The notes below the pieces were generated by a model. It was not told the DNA's origin, ran no database searches, and saw only the letters and a program-made list of their open reading frames with translations. From assembly GCA_050011095.1 (NCBI GenBank), contig JBEKJU010000027.1, positions 1-23,723 on the forward strand: a stretch of 23,723 bases of DNA, read 5' to 3'. The number at the start of each line of letters is the position of its first letter. The stretch's first letter is position 1. Positions 7,088 to 14,036 of this stretch are shown piece by piece. The stretch comes from JBEKJU01 sp050011095 (lineage in GTDB: Bacteria; Desulfobacterota; Syntrophorhabdia; Syntrophorhabdales; WCHB1-27). Both the position numbers and the translations under genes were made by a program.

Positions 7088-7152
7088 CTCCGGCGGCTTT
7101 GCCGCCGGAGGGGGCGACCGGGGCACCCGCGTGCGGGTCGTCCCAGCAATTG
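7088..7152. repeat. Dispersed hairpin repeat, copy B
   Basis: Bases 7107-7140 match the reverse complement of copy A (1726-1759) at all 34 positions, and weaker identity extends to 7152. The adjacent second hairpin here is CTCCGGCGGC-TTT-GCCGCCGGAG (7088-7110). It replaces the different stem seen in copy A, so the structure is kept while the sequence changes. It lies just downstream of the stop of the exported duplicated-domain protein. Confidence 0.75.
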
Positions 7153-7156
7153 CCCT

Positions 7157-7723
7157 TTATCCCTTCGTCTTCTCCAGGGAGATTGCCAGCGATTGGGTAT
7201 AGGTGATCTCGATCTGATCGCCGACCTTCACGCCCTCCAGGTTCTTCGGGTCCCTGGCCTTGACCGTCACGAGGTTCCCCGCTGGTCCGCGAAGCGTCAC
7301 TTCCGAGGTCTTCCTGTCGATGGACTGGATAGTGGCGGTCGTCGTTATCTGCTCGATCCTGGACCCTCCCGGTTGCTGACCCGGCGCCACCCTCCTGGTA
7401 GTCTCCGTAACGGAGGTCATCGGCCGCTCACCCGGCTTGACCATCTGAAGGGCTATCGATTCGTAATACTGCACCATGACCCGGTCGCCCGGTTTTACCT
7501 GTGAAAGGTTCCTTACGTCCTCTCCCACCTTGACGCTGAAGGCCTTGCCCTCCGGGCCTCTCAGGGTCACGACCCGGTTTTTCATGTCAACCGATTCCAC
7601 GGTGGCCCTGGCCGTCACAAGCTCGGACCTCTCCATGTCCTCCGCTCCCCTCGCCACCTGCGCGATTGCAACACACGACATCACAAACACCACTGCCAGA
7701 AAGACTGCCACTACCTGCTTCAT
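7157..7723 (-). CDS. Exported protein with two copies of a small beta-rich domain
   Basis: A predicted periplasmic protein of 188 residues that I cannot assign to a named function. It begins with a signal peptide (MKQVVAVFLAVVFVMSC..., hydrophobic to about residue 25; AIA followed by QVARG is a likely cleavage site). An in-frame Cys in VMSC makes a lipobox conceivable but weak. The mature part contains two similar units of about 50 residues. Each starts ATVESVD / ATIQSID, continues VTLRGPEG / VTLRGPAG and ends VKPGDRV / VKVGDQI before a short hydrophobic strand, i.e. an internal duplication of an OB/SH3-like beta domain, similar in style to DUF5666 proteins. The ATG at 7723 has GGAGG five bases upstream. 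That site overlaps one arm of a CCAAAT-GA-ATTTGG hairpin, so translation could be structure-sensitive. Confidence 0.8.
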   Translation of the reverse strand: MKQVVAVFLAVVFVMSCVAIAQVARGAEDMERSELVTARATVESVDMKNRVVTLRGPEGKAFSVKVGEDVRNLSQVKPGDRVMVQYYESIALQMVKPGERPMTSVTETTRRVAPGQQPGGSRIEQITTTATIQSIDRKTSEVTLRGPAGNLVTVKARDPKNLEGVKVGDQIEITYTQSLAISLEKTKG

Positions 7724-7724
7724 G

Positions 7725-7765
7725 GGTACCTCCAAATTCATTTGGCCTCCCCCTTTTGGGGAGGC
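7725..7765 (-). promoter_or_regulatory. 5' leader hairpins overlapping the ribosome binding site
   Basis: Reading toward the ATG at 7723, the leader holds an 8-bp stem (7745-7752 with 7758-7765, loop of five) and then a 6-bp stem CCAAAT-GA-ATTTGG. The right arm of the second stem runs into the GGAGG ribosome site. The arrangement could restrict ribosome access; this is inference from pairing only. Confidence 0.4.
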
Positions 7766-7931
7766 GACACGATGGTTGATGGCGGGGGCAAACCGCTTCC
7801 TAAAGTCCCGGCAGCCCTGGACGTTGGCATAATAAAAACTGTGACCGCTCCGGCCGTTCGTCAAGGGCCCGGACGACGCGGCCCCCGCGCGGGACCGTCC
7901 GTTCACTTTTGGGGTAATGGGTGATGAAAGT

Positions 7932-8336
7932 CTACTGGAAGCCCCGGCCCGCCTCGATGATGGTCATCCTGCACAGTTCCGAAAGGTTTGCCCTATTGGC
8001 CTTGAGGCACTGCGCGATCCGCCCCCTTCCAGGCTCTATGCCGAAGCAGAAGTACCTGATGTCCTCCTCGCAGCCCTGGCGCACCACCTCCCCGGTCTGG
8101 TCCACCAGGGCCTCGATGCTTTCCCTGCAGGCGGGCGTCAGCTTTTCCATGCGGTGTTCCAGGCATTGGTTGATATCTCCCCCGCCCATCCCCACCTCCG
8201 CGCAGAGCGTTTCAATGTCGCTATCGCACGGCCTGCCCTCGTCCGCCAGGACGGCCGCGCCGCCGGCCACGATGAGGCAAAGCACGAGGGCGGCCGCAAG
8301 GAACGCCATCTCAATCCGTGTCCTCTTCGGTCCCAT
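7932..8336 (-). CDS. Exported cysteine-rich repeat protein (GLG1/Cys-rich FGFR-like repeats)
   Basis: A 134-residue predicted periplasmic protein. An N-terminal hydrophobic signal (about residues 10-32, ending in VLADEG) is followed by two tandem copies of a Cys repeat. The first runs CDSDIETLC...QC...AC; the second runs CEEDIRYFC...QC...LC. Each repeat has four Cys, eight in the mature protein, which fits disulfide-bonded repeats of the Cys-rich GLG1 family (PF00839-like). In bacteria their role is not established. The ATG at 8336 has AGAGGG eight bases upstream; a GTG nine bases earlier overlaps that site. Neighbours on the same strand are the glutaredoxin gene upstream and the exported duplicated-domain protein downstream, so a redox or envelope link is possible but unproven. 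Confidence 0.85.
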   Translation of the reverse strand: MGPKRTRIEMAFLAAALVLCLIVAGGAAVLADEGRPCDSDIETLCAEVGMGGGDINQCLEHRMEKLTPACRESIEALVDQTGEVVRQGCEEDIRYFCFGIEPGRGRIAQCLKANRANLSELCRMTIIEAGRGFQ

Positions 8337-8403
8337 GTCGTGCACCCTCTTAGGGCACCCTTCCGGGGGATTCCCGTTCCCCTCGTGTAAGGATGCCGGG
8401 GAG

Positions 8404-8421
8404 GCGAGGCGTGCGCCTCGC
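8404..8421. terminator. GC-rich hairpin after the glutaredoxin gene
   Basis: GCGAGGCG-TG-CGCCTCGC is a perfect 8-bp stem 10 bases downstream of the glutaredoxin stop (minus strand). There is no T run, so it is a weak terminator at best, and may instead protect or separate transcripts. Confidence 0.4.
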
Positions 8422-8430
8422 GAAAGGCCG

Positions 8431-8715
8431 CTAGCGGGATTCCTTCGCCGAGAGTGACGAAAGTGATGAGGATGATTTGATCAGTTCGGAATAAACCTCC
8501 TGGCTGTAGCCGACGACCGCCTCTTCCCCCACCTTGACGACGGGAAAGCCTTTCAGCTGAAAACTGCTCATCTCCTGTGATATCCTCTCCTGCTCCTCGG
8601 AGGACGAGAGATCGTAATCGATGTAGCTGAAAAGCACGCTCTGCTTTTCGAAATACTCCTTTGCCTTCCTGCACCAGGGGCAGGTGCTGAGTCCGTACAC
8701 CTTCACTTCTTTCAT
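8431..8715 (-). CDS. Glutaredoxin-family protein
   Basis: A small cytosolic thiol-disulfide oxidoreductase of 94 residues. The active site CPWC (Cys12-Cys15) follows the first beta strand (KVYGLST). The cis-proline motif is in KGFPVVKVG, and the VVGYSQ segment contains the usual Gly of the glutathione or thiol-binding region. The C-terminal tail is Ser-rich (IKSSSSLSSLSA) and unlike the core family. The ATG at 8715 has GGAGG about seven bases upstream, and a sigma70-like promoter lies just before it. The CPWC site and short length are typical of small thioredoxin/glutaredoxin-like proteins of anaerobes, which may use thioredoxin reductase-like partners rather than glutathione; the partner is not identifiable here. 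Confidence 0.92.
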   Translation of the reverse strand: MKEVKVYGLSTCPWCRKAKEYFEKQSVLFSYIDYDLSSSEEQERISQEMSSFQLKGFPVVKVGEEAVVGYSQEVYSELIKSSSSLSSLSAKESR

Positions 8716-8746
8716 CGTGCAACCTCCATCTTCGTGACCTAGTTGA

Positions 8747-8774
8747 AATCTAAGCATGGCGTGCGTCTTGTCAA
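8747..8774 (-). promoter_or_regulatory. Sigma70-like promoter for the glutaredoxin gene
   Basis: On the minus strand TTGACA (8774-8769) is followed after 16 bases by TAGATT (8752-8747), a 4/6 -10 box. Transcription would begin near 8740, about 25 bases before the ATG at 8715. Confidence 0.6.
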
Positions 8775-8840
8775 GAGAGGGGCGGTCCCGTGAGTTTCTC
8801 AAAGGCGAAAGACGCCCCCGGCGCCGTGCGCCGAATACCG

Positions 8841-8869
8841 TTGAAATTCCTTGTGTGAATGTGTATACT
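8841..8869 (+). promoter_or_regulatory. Sigma70 promoter for the kinase/response-regulator cluster
   Basis: TTGAAA (8841-8846), a 17-base spacer and TATACT (8864-8869) match the consensus at 5/6 in each box. The start point would be near 8876, giving a 5' leader of about 250 bases before the ATG at 9129. That leader contains a 7-bp hairpin (GAAGAGG with CCTCTTC, about 8911-8931) but no riboswitch family I recognise. The interval 8716-9128 otherwise holds no gene that I can support. Confidence 0.7.
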
Positions 8870-9128
8870 AGCACGAACAATAAGGTCTATCTCCTTCGCC
8901 CGGTCGTGCTGAAGAGGTGCGTCTCCTCTTCCTAATTCCCGTTTCCTGTGGCATAACTCTTCCGGACAGACAAGGGGTGGGCCAATACCGGTCGACCCAT
9001 CTCCGAAAAGACGGAAATGCGAGGGGATTCTGCCCGTGAGGGGGGGGCAGGCGGAAGGCCGGAGGCGAGAGGGGATCGTCCGGCGGTGCTAATCGTGAGG
9101 AAATGCACAAGAAAGCGAAGGAGCGTCA

Positions 9129-11285
9129 ATGGGTGAGATGGTGAGCCTCTCCAGGCAGGAACTCGCGGAGCTTCGGGAGGGGGCGCGGAGGTTCGAGCGC
9201 GAGAAGTCCTCTTTCCAACTCGTCACGAGGCTCATGAATTGCCTGAGCGGAGTCCCGGCGCTCGAAGACACGGCGGAGGTCATCGTGAGGCTCGTCACAG
9301 AGCGCATCGGCGCATCCCATGGCGCGATCTACTACCTCGTCGATTCCGCGATCCGCTATAGCGATGCGCACGGCGCAAGAAAGACCATGGAGGCCATCGA
9401 TGACGATATGGTCAGGCACGCCTTCGAGCGCAACGATCTCGTCGAAAGGGCGCACGGCCCGGCCGATGCGGGAATGACGGGGCCCGCGCCCACTGGGCCG
9501 TCCTGCTTTGCCGTCCCCCTGAGCGTGGCCGAAAGGGTGATCGCCGTCCTCTCGATCGAGGGGCCGCCGCGGCCGGCCTCCGAGGTCAAAGAGGAGTTCG
9601 GCCCCTTTTTCGCTTACGCGGCCCTTGTCCTGAAAAACGGTATAGAAGGCCACTCGAAGCTGATGGAGGCATACGACCGCCTCAAGAGGATGAATGACGA
9701 CCTGAAAAGGGAGATGGACGAGAGGTTCCGCCAACAGCAGTTCCTCGAAGCGGTCCTCGAAAACGTGGAGGCGGGGGTAGTCGCCGTCGACGCGAGCGGC
9801 ATCGGGCCCATCTTCAACAGGAAGGCGCGGGAGCTTCACGGCCGTTCGGAGGAGCCCAGCCCTCCCGACAAGTGGGCGGAGACGTACGACCTCTACCGGG
9901 TTGACGGCAAGACGCGCCTGCGGAAGGAGGACATCGGCCTTTACCGCGCGCTCCACGGGGAGCGCGTGACGAACGACGAGATGATGATAATGCCCATGGG
10001 CAGGGAGCCGAGAAGGGTCCTGGTGAACGCCCAGCCCATCACGGACAGGGAGGGCAGATCGGTGGGCGCTGTCAGCGGCATGCTCGATATCACCGGCTGG
10101 GAGAAGGCCGAGGAGGCCCTTCGCAGGGCCAAAGAGGAGCTTGAGGCGCGCGTGGTGGAACTGAGGGAGGCCCAGCGCGTCGGCAGGATGGGAAGCTGGC
10201 TGTTGTTCGACGAGCCCGCGCAGACCCTGAAGTGCTCGGAAGAGCTGTGGCTCCTCCTCGGTCTCGCGCCGTCGACGGATACCCTCCCGCTTAAGACGCT
10301 CTACCCCCTGACCACCCATGAAGGGAGGAAAGGCTTCGCCGCCGCCGTGAGAACGACGCTTGAGACGGGGGAGCCCTTCGAGATCGAACTCGAGATCGTC
10401 CGCGCGGATCAGGGCGAGGCCTGGCAGTTGTGGCGCGGCGAGGCAATGCGGGACGGGGATGGACGCGTCCGTGGTATCCGGGGCGTGGCCCGGGACATCA
10501 CGAGGGGAAAGCGCGCCGAAGAGGAGGTCCGGAAGCTCAACCAGGGGCTGGAAGCGCGCGTGGCCGACCGCACGGCCCAGCTTCGGGCCGCGAACGACGA
10601 GCTTGAGGCCTTCGCCTACTCCGTATCCCACGACCTCCGTGCGCCGCTCCGGCACATCGACGGGTTCGTCGAGCTTCTCGGAAAGCGCATGGCCGGGGCC
10701 CTGGACGATGAGAGCCGCCACTACATGGCGGTTATCTCCGAGTCCGTGAGGCGCATGGGGAAGCTGATCGACGACCTCCTTGCGTTCTCCCGGATGGGCC
10801 GTTTCGAGATGTCGAAGATGCGCGTCGATCTCGGCGGGCTCGTCGCCGAAACCATCCGGGAACTTTCGCCCGAGGCGAAAGGGAGGGCCGTCGCCTGGCA
10901 TATCGGCCGCCTGCCTCTCGTCACCGGTGATCGGGCCATGCTGCGGATTGTCCTCGTCAACCTGATCTTGAATGCCCTGAAATTCACCCGTTCGCGCGCG
11001 AATGCCGAGATAGGGATAGGCACGGCGCCCGGCGCCGACGGGGAAACGGTCGTCTTCGTCCGTGACAACGGCGTAGGCTTCGACATGGATTACGGAAGCA
11101 AGCTCTTCGGCGTCTTTCAGCGCCTGCATCGGGCCGAGGAGTTCGAAGGCACGGGCATAGGACTCGCGAACGTCCGCCGGATCATCAGTCGGCACGGCGG
11201 CCGGACATGGGCGGAGGGAAAGGTCGGCGAGGGCGCGACTTTTTACTTTTCACTACCGAAATCCATGCAGGACGGGGAGGGGTAG
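9129..11285 (+). CDS. GAF/PAS sensor histidine kinase (phytochrome-type kinase core)
   Basis: A cytosolic kinase of 718 residues with no membrane helices. The order is a short N-terminal helix, a GAF-like domain (about 27-172), a coiled coil (175-205), a PAS domain (about 205-325), a second PAS-like domain with PAC end (about 350-460, ending RGVARDITRG), a coiled coil, a HisKA domain with the phospho-accepting His501 in SVSHDLRAPL, and HATPase_c (about 600-715). The HATPase_c boxes are NLILNALKF, VRDNGVGFD and GTGIGLANVRRI. This kinase core resembles those of cyanobacterial-type phytochromes and related sensors. No conserved chromophore Cys is evident in the GAF domain, so light sensing is not supported. 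The ATG has AAGGAG five bases upstream. It is followed by its probable partner, a single-domain regulator, after a 2-base gap. Confidence 0.93.
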   Translation: MGEMVSLSRQELAELREGARRFEREKSSFQLVTRLMNCLSGVPALEDTAEVIVRLVTERIGASHGAIYYLVDSAIRYSDAHGARKTMEAIDDDMVRHAFERNDLVERAHGPADAGMTGPAPTGPSCFAVPLSVAERVIAVLSIEGPPRPASEVKEEFGPFFAYAALVLKNGIEGHSKLMEAYDRLKRMNDDLKREMDERFRQQQFLEAVLENVEAGVVAVDASGIGPIFNRKARELHGRSEEPSPPDKWAETYDLYRVDGKTRLRKEDIGLYRALHGERVTNDEMMIMPMGREPRRVLVNAQPITDREGRSVGAVSGMLDITGWEKAEEALRRAKEELEARVVELREAQRVGRMGSWLLFDEPAQTLKCSEELWLLLGLAPSTDTLPLKTLYPLTTHEGRKGFAAAVRTTLETGEPFEIELEIVRADQGEAWQLWRGEAMRDGDGRVRGIRGVARDITRGKRAEEEVRKLNQGLEARVADRTAQLRAANDELEAFAYSVSHDLRAPLRHIDGFVELLGKRMAGALDDESRHYMAVISESVRRMGKLIDDLLAFSRMGRFEMSKMRVDLGGLVAETIRELSPEAKGRAVAWHIGRLPLVTGDRAMLRIVLVNLILNALKFTRSRANAEIGIGTAPGADGETVVFVRDNGVGFDMDYGSKLFGVFQRLHRAEEFEGTGIGLANVRRIISRHGGRTWAEGKVGEGATFYFSLPKSMQDGEG

Positions 11286-11287
11286 AT

Positions 11288-11749
11288 ATGATGGATGCGC
11301 TGAAGACCATTCTTCTGGCTGAGGACGATGTGAAGGACGTGGAGCTTACGCTTGCCGCCCTCGGCGAATACAACCTCGCCAACGAGGTGGTGAACGCCAG
11401 GGACGGCGTGGAGGCCCTCGATTATCTCTACCGTAGGGGTCGGTTCGCGGACCGGCCGGAAGGCAATCCGGTCGTGATCCTCCTCGATCTCAAGATGCCG
11501 AGGATGGACGGCGTCCAGGTCCTCCGGGAAATCAAGGCCGACGAGAAATTGCGCTTCATTCCCGTGGTCACATTGACCTCGTCCAGGGAATCCCGCGACC
11601 TGGAGGAATGCTACAGGCTCGGCGTCAACGCCTACGTGGTCAAGCCTGTCCGGTTCGGAGAGCTTATCGAGGCGGTCAGGCAGATAGGCGTCTTCTGGGT
11701 GTTGATCAACGAACCGCCGCCGGGCAGTGTGAAGAAAAAAACGGTTTAG
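11288..11749 (+). CDS. Single-domain response regulator (Rcp1-like)
   Basis: A 153-residue protein consisting of a receiver domain only. Visible residues are the acidic pair Glu12-Asp13-Asp14 (LLAEDD), the phospho-acceptor Asp67 in ILLDLKMPRMDG, Thr/Ser in TLTSS and Lys in YVVKPV. The insertion ALDYLYRRGRFADRPEGNP before the third strand is typical of the Rcp1 class paired with phytochrome-like kinases. It has no DNA-binding or output domain, so it likely acts by protein contact or passes phosphate on. I chose the first of two tandem ATGs (11288), with GGAGGGG just upstream. It starts 2 bases after the kinase stop, so the two are almost certainly co-transcribed. The following hybrid kinase may receive or compete for the signal. 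Confidence 0.93.
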   Translation: MMDALKTILLAEDDVKDVELTLAALGEYNLANEVVNARDGVEALDYLYRRGRFADRPEGNPVVILLDLKMPRMDGVQVLREIKADEKLRFIPVVTLTSSRESRDLEECYRLGVNAYVVKPVRFGELIEAVRQIGVFWVLINEPPPGSVKKKTV

Positions 11750-11763
11750 GCCGCGCATCCGGA

Positions 11764-11814
11764 GGCGAAGAGGGCAGAGATGGCGAAGAGGGCAGAGATG
11801 GCGAAGAGGGGCGA
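11764..11814. repeat. Tandem 18-bp purine-rich repeat
   Basis: The unit GGCGAAGAGGGCAGAGAT occurs at 11764-11781 and 11782-11799, with a third partial copy to about 11814. It fills the spacer between the response regulator stop and the hybrid kinase start. The third copy runs into the purine-rich stretch that contains the kinase ribosome site. Copy-number change here would alter spacing between the two genes. Confidence 0.85.
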
Positions 11815-11828
11815 AAAGGAAGGGCACC

Positions 11829-13826
11829 ATGGAAGAGACAATCCGCATTCTGCATCTTGAGGACGATCCGGCGGACGCCGAGCTTGTCCGGACAAACCTG
11901 GCCTCGGCAGGCCTGTCCTGCCGGATAACCCTTGTCCAGACGCGCGACGAATTCAGCCGGGCCTTGCATCAGGGCGGATACGACATCATCCTCGGCGATT
12001 ACCGGCTGCCCGCCTACGATGGGATGAGCGGCCTCAAGCTCTCCCAGGCGCGATGTCCCGATATCCCCTTTATCTTCGTCTCCGGGGTAATGGGCGAGGA
12101 TGCGGCCATCGAGGGGCTCACCCAGGGCGCCACCGACTACGTGCTCAAGCAGAAACTGTCGCGCCTTCCCGCGGCGGTCACGCGGGCGCTGCGCGACGCG
12201 GAGAACAGGCGGGAGCGCAGGCGGGCGGAGGACGAGGTCAGAAGGACCCGCGACGAACTGGAGGAACGGGTGCGGGAGCGGACCGCCGAGCTGAGCCGCC
12301 AGGCGCGTCTTCTCGATCTCTCCCGCGACGCGATCATCGTCCGCGATCACCTCTCGGGCGCGATCACCTTCTGGAACACGGGGGCCGAGGCGCTCTACGG
12401 CTGGTCGCGCGATGAGGTGCTGGGAAGGGTGAGCCACGAGGTGATCCACACGGAATACCCCGAGCCCTTGGAAGACATCGCGAGCCAGCTCTCCGCGAGC
12501 GGCCGGTGGGAAGGAGAGCTTCGCCAAAGGAAGAAGGACGGAAGCGAGATCACCGTGTCCGCCCGATGGGTCCTTCAGCGCGACGATGCCGCTCACCGGC
12601 CGGCCGTCATGGAGACGAACACGGACGTCACGGAACAGAGGAGGCTCGAAGAGCACCTCAGGCAATCCCAGAAGCTGGAGGGCATAGGGACCCTCGCGGG
12701 CGGGATCGCCCACGATTTCAATAATATCCTCGCCATAATAATGGGAAACACGGAGATCGCCCTCGACACCGTCGATCAGGAGAACCCCGCGCACCGGCCC
12801 CTCGAACAGAGCATGAAGGCCTGCCTGCGGGCCAAGAGGCTCGTCCAGCAGATCCTCACCTTCAGCCGCAGGGTGGAGCCCGAGCGAAAACCGGTGCAGC
12901 TTGCCCGTCTCGTTAACGAGACCTTCGCCCTCCTCCGATCGACGCTCCCCGCGACGATCGCCATGACCCTGAACGTGCGGGACCAATCGGGCACGATCAT
13001 CGCCGACTCCCAGCTCATTCAGCAGACCCTGCTCAACCTCGTCACGAACGCCCGCGACGCCATCGGGAACAAGCTGGGCGCCGTCGAGGTGGGCGTTGCC
13101 GCTGTGAACGCGAGCCCCGGCAACAGGTTCCGCAACCTCCCGTCCGGCGAGTACATGATGCTCTCCGTGAAGGATACAGGCTCGGGCATGGACGAACGGG
13201 TGGTGGCAAGGATCTTCGAGCCCTTCTTCACGACCAAGGAGGTGGGTCACGGCACGGGGATGGGCCTCGCGGTGGTCCACGGGATCGTGGAGGGCCACAA
13301 CGGCGTCATCGACGTCGAGAGCGCGCCGGGCAAAGGCACGGTGATGAGGGTATTTTTCCCCCGTGTCGCCCCGGTGCCTTCGGCCGAGGAAGGGGACGTG
13401 CCGGGGGAGACCACGAACGGAACGGTCCTTTTCATCGACGACGAGGAGGAACTCGTCGTCCTGGCAAAGGAGAGGCTACAGAAGCTCGGCTATGACGTGG
13501 TGGCCGAGACCGACCCGATCATGGCGCTCAGGGCATTCATCGAGGAGCCCAACATGTTCGATCTCGTCATTACCGACCAGACCATGCCGCACATGTCGGG
13601 CCTGGAGCTTGCGAGGGAACTCCTCGATATCCGCCCGACCCTGCCGATCATCCTCTGCACGGGCTACAGCGAGGCCGTCTCCGCCCAATCCGCCCGCAAG
13701 GACGGGATCGAGGCCGTTCTCATGAAGCCGGTCGAGCGACGGGAGCTTGCGGAGGTCATAGGCCGCGTACTAAGGAAAAGCAGAAAAACCGACGGGAAGC
13801 GGAACCGCAAGGAGTCGGGGGGGTAA
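11829..13826 (+). CDS. Hybrid histidine kinase, REC-PAS-HisKA-HATPase-REC
   Basis: A cytosolic protein of 665 residues. It contains an N-terminal receiver (about 5-120; Asp57 in LGDYRLP), a coiled coil (125-155), a PAS domain (about 158-270, ending NTDVTEQRR), a HisKA domain with His294 in AHDFNNIL, and HATPase_c (about 395-510; NLVTNARDA, VKDTGSGM, IFEPFFTTKE, GTGMGLAVVHG). It ends with a C-terminal receiver (about 530-650; Asp582 in LVITDQTMP, Lys in LMKPVE). The layout suggests a phosphorelay node: the N-terminal receiver could accept phosphate from another kinase, and the C-terminal one could receive it from its own. The kinase and final receiver closely resemble the partial kinase at 1-1033. 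The ATG at 11829 has AAGGAAGGG about five bases upstream. It is likely in the same transcript as the two preceding genes. Confidence 0.93.
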   Translation: MEETIRILHLEDDPADAELVRTNLASAGLSCRITLVQTRDEFSRALHQGGYDIILGDYRLPAYDGMSGLKLSQARCPDIPFIFVSGVMGEDAAIEGLTQGATDYVLKQKLSRLPAAVTRALRDAENRRERRRAEDEVRRTRDELEERVRERTAELSRQARLLDLSRDAIIVRDHLSGAITFWNTGAEALYGWSRDEVLGRVSHEVIHTEYPEPLEDIASQLSASGRWEGELRQRKKDGSEITVSARWVLQRDDAAHRPAVMETNTDVTEQRRLEEHLRQSQKLEGIGTLAGGIAHDFNNILAIIMGNTEIALDTVDQENPAHRPLEQSMKACLRAKRLVQQILTFSRRVEPERKPVQLARLVNETFALLRSTLPATIAMTLNVRDQSGTIIADSQLIQQTLLNLVTNARDAIGNKLGAVEVGVAAVNASPGNRFRNLPSGEYMMLSVKDTGSGMDERVVARIFEPFFTTKEVGHGTGMGLAVVHGIVEGHNGVIDVESAPGKGTVMRVFFPRVAPVPSAEEGDVPGETTNGTVLFIDDEEELVVLAKERLQKLGYDVVAETDPIMALRAFIEEPNMFDLVITDQTMPHMSGLELARELLDIRPTLPIILCTGYSEAVSAQSARKDGIEAVLMKPVERRELAEVIGRVLRKSRKTDGKRNRKESGG

Positions 13827-13867
13827 GGTACGTAGCGGTAATTCAACGCCCTTGCGGGGGGGTGGCT

Positions 13868-13900
13868 CGGGCGGGTACCCACGGAGTGGGTGTCGCGAAG
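13868..13900. repeat. GGGTACCC-type hairpin element C
   Basis: GGGTACCCAC-GGA-GTGGGT forms a short stem in the gap between the hybrid kinase and the GAPDH promoter. GCGGGTACCC followed by a stem and GGGTG also appears near 15391 and 15581-15613. The three look like members of a loose extragenic palindrome family, perhaps related to copies A and B. Confidence 0.45.
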
Positions 13901-13966
13901 CGGGTCGTGCTTTGCCATTGGAGGGGTCGCAGGATGGTCTACTGTCCGCTAAAACTCGCTTCGATG

Positions 13967-13995
13967 TTGACATGAGGCCCTCCCATGTGTATACA
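13967..13995 (+). promoter_or_regulatory. Sigma70 promoter for the GAPDH gene
   Basis: A perfect TTGACA (13967-13972), a 17-base spacer and TATACA (13990-13995) precede the gene. Transcription would start near 14002, giving a leader of about 35 bases ahead of the ATG at 14037. Confidence 0.7.
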
Positions 13996-14036
13996 TTAAG
14001 AAGGGACGGCACTTGCCAGCGAAGGGAGGGTGCGGC

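Noticed and set aside
8876..9128. Riboswitch in the 250-base leader of the signalling cluster
   Set aside because: Hairpins are present, but I recognise no conserved core of a known riboswitch (cyclic-di-GMP, fluoride, SAM and others considered).
9200..9650. Phytochrome (light sensor) for the GAF/PAS kinase
   Set aside because: The kinase core and the Rcp1-like partner resemble phytochrome systems, but no bilin-binding Cys motif or PHY domain is visible.
9126..11195. 689-codon minus-strand open frame opposite the GAF/PAS kinase
   Set aside because: The plus strand encodes a complete kinase with all catalytic motifs. The antisense frame is a by-product of high third-position GC and has no recognisable domain.
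11764..11814. CRISPR array
   Set aside because: The repeat is direct and head-to-tail with no spacers, only 2.7 copies, so it is a simple tandem repeat.
11706..13298. 530-codon minus-strand open frame opposite the hybrid kinase
   Set aside because: Antisense to conserved kinase domains, no domain of its own, and no ribosome site that stands out.
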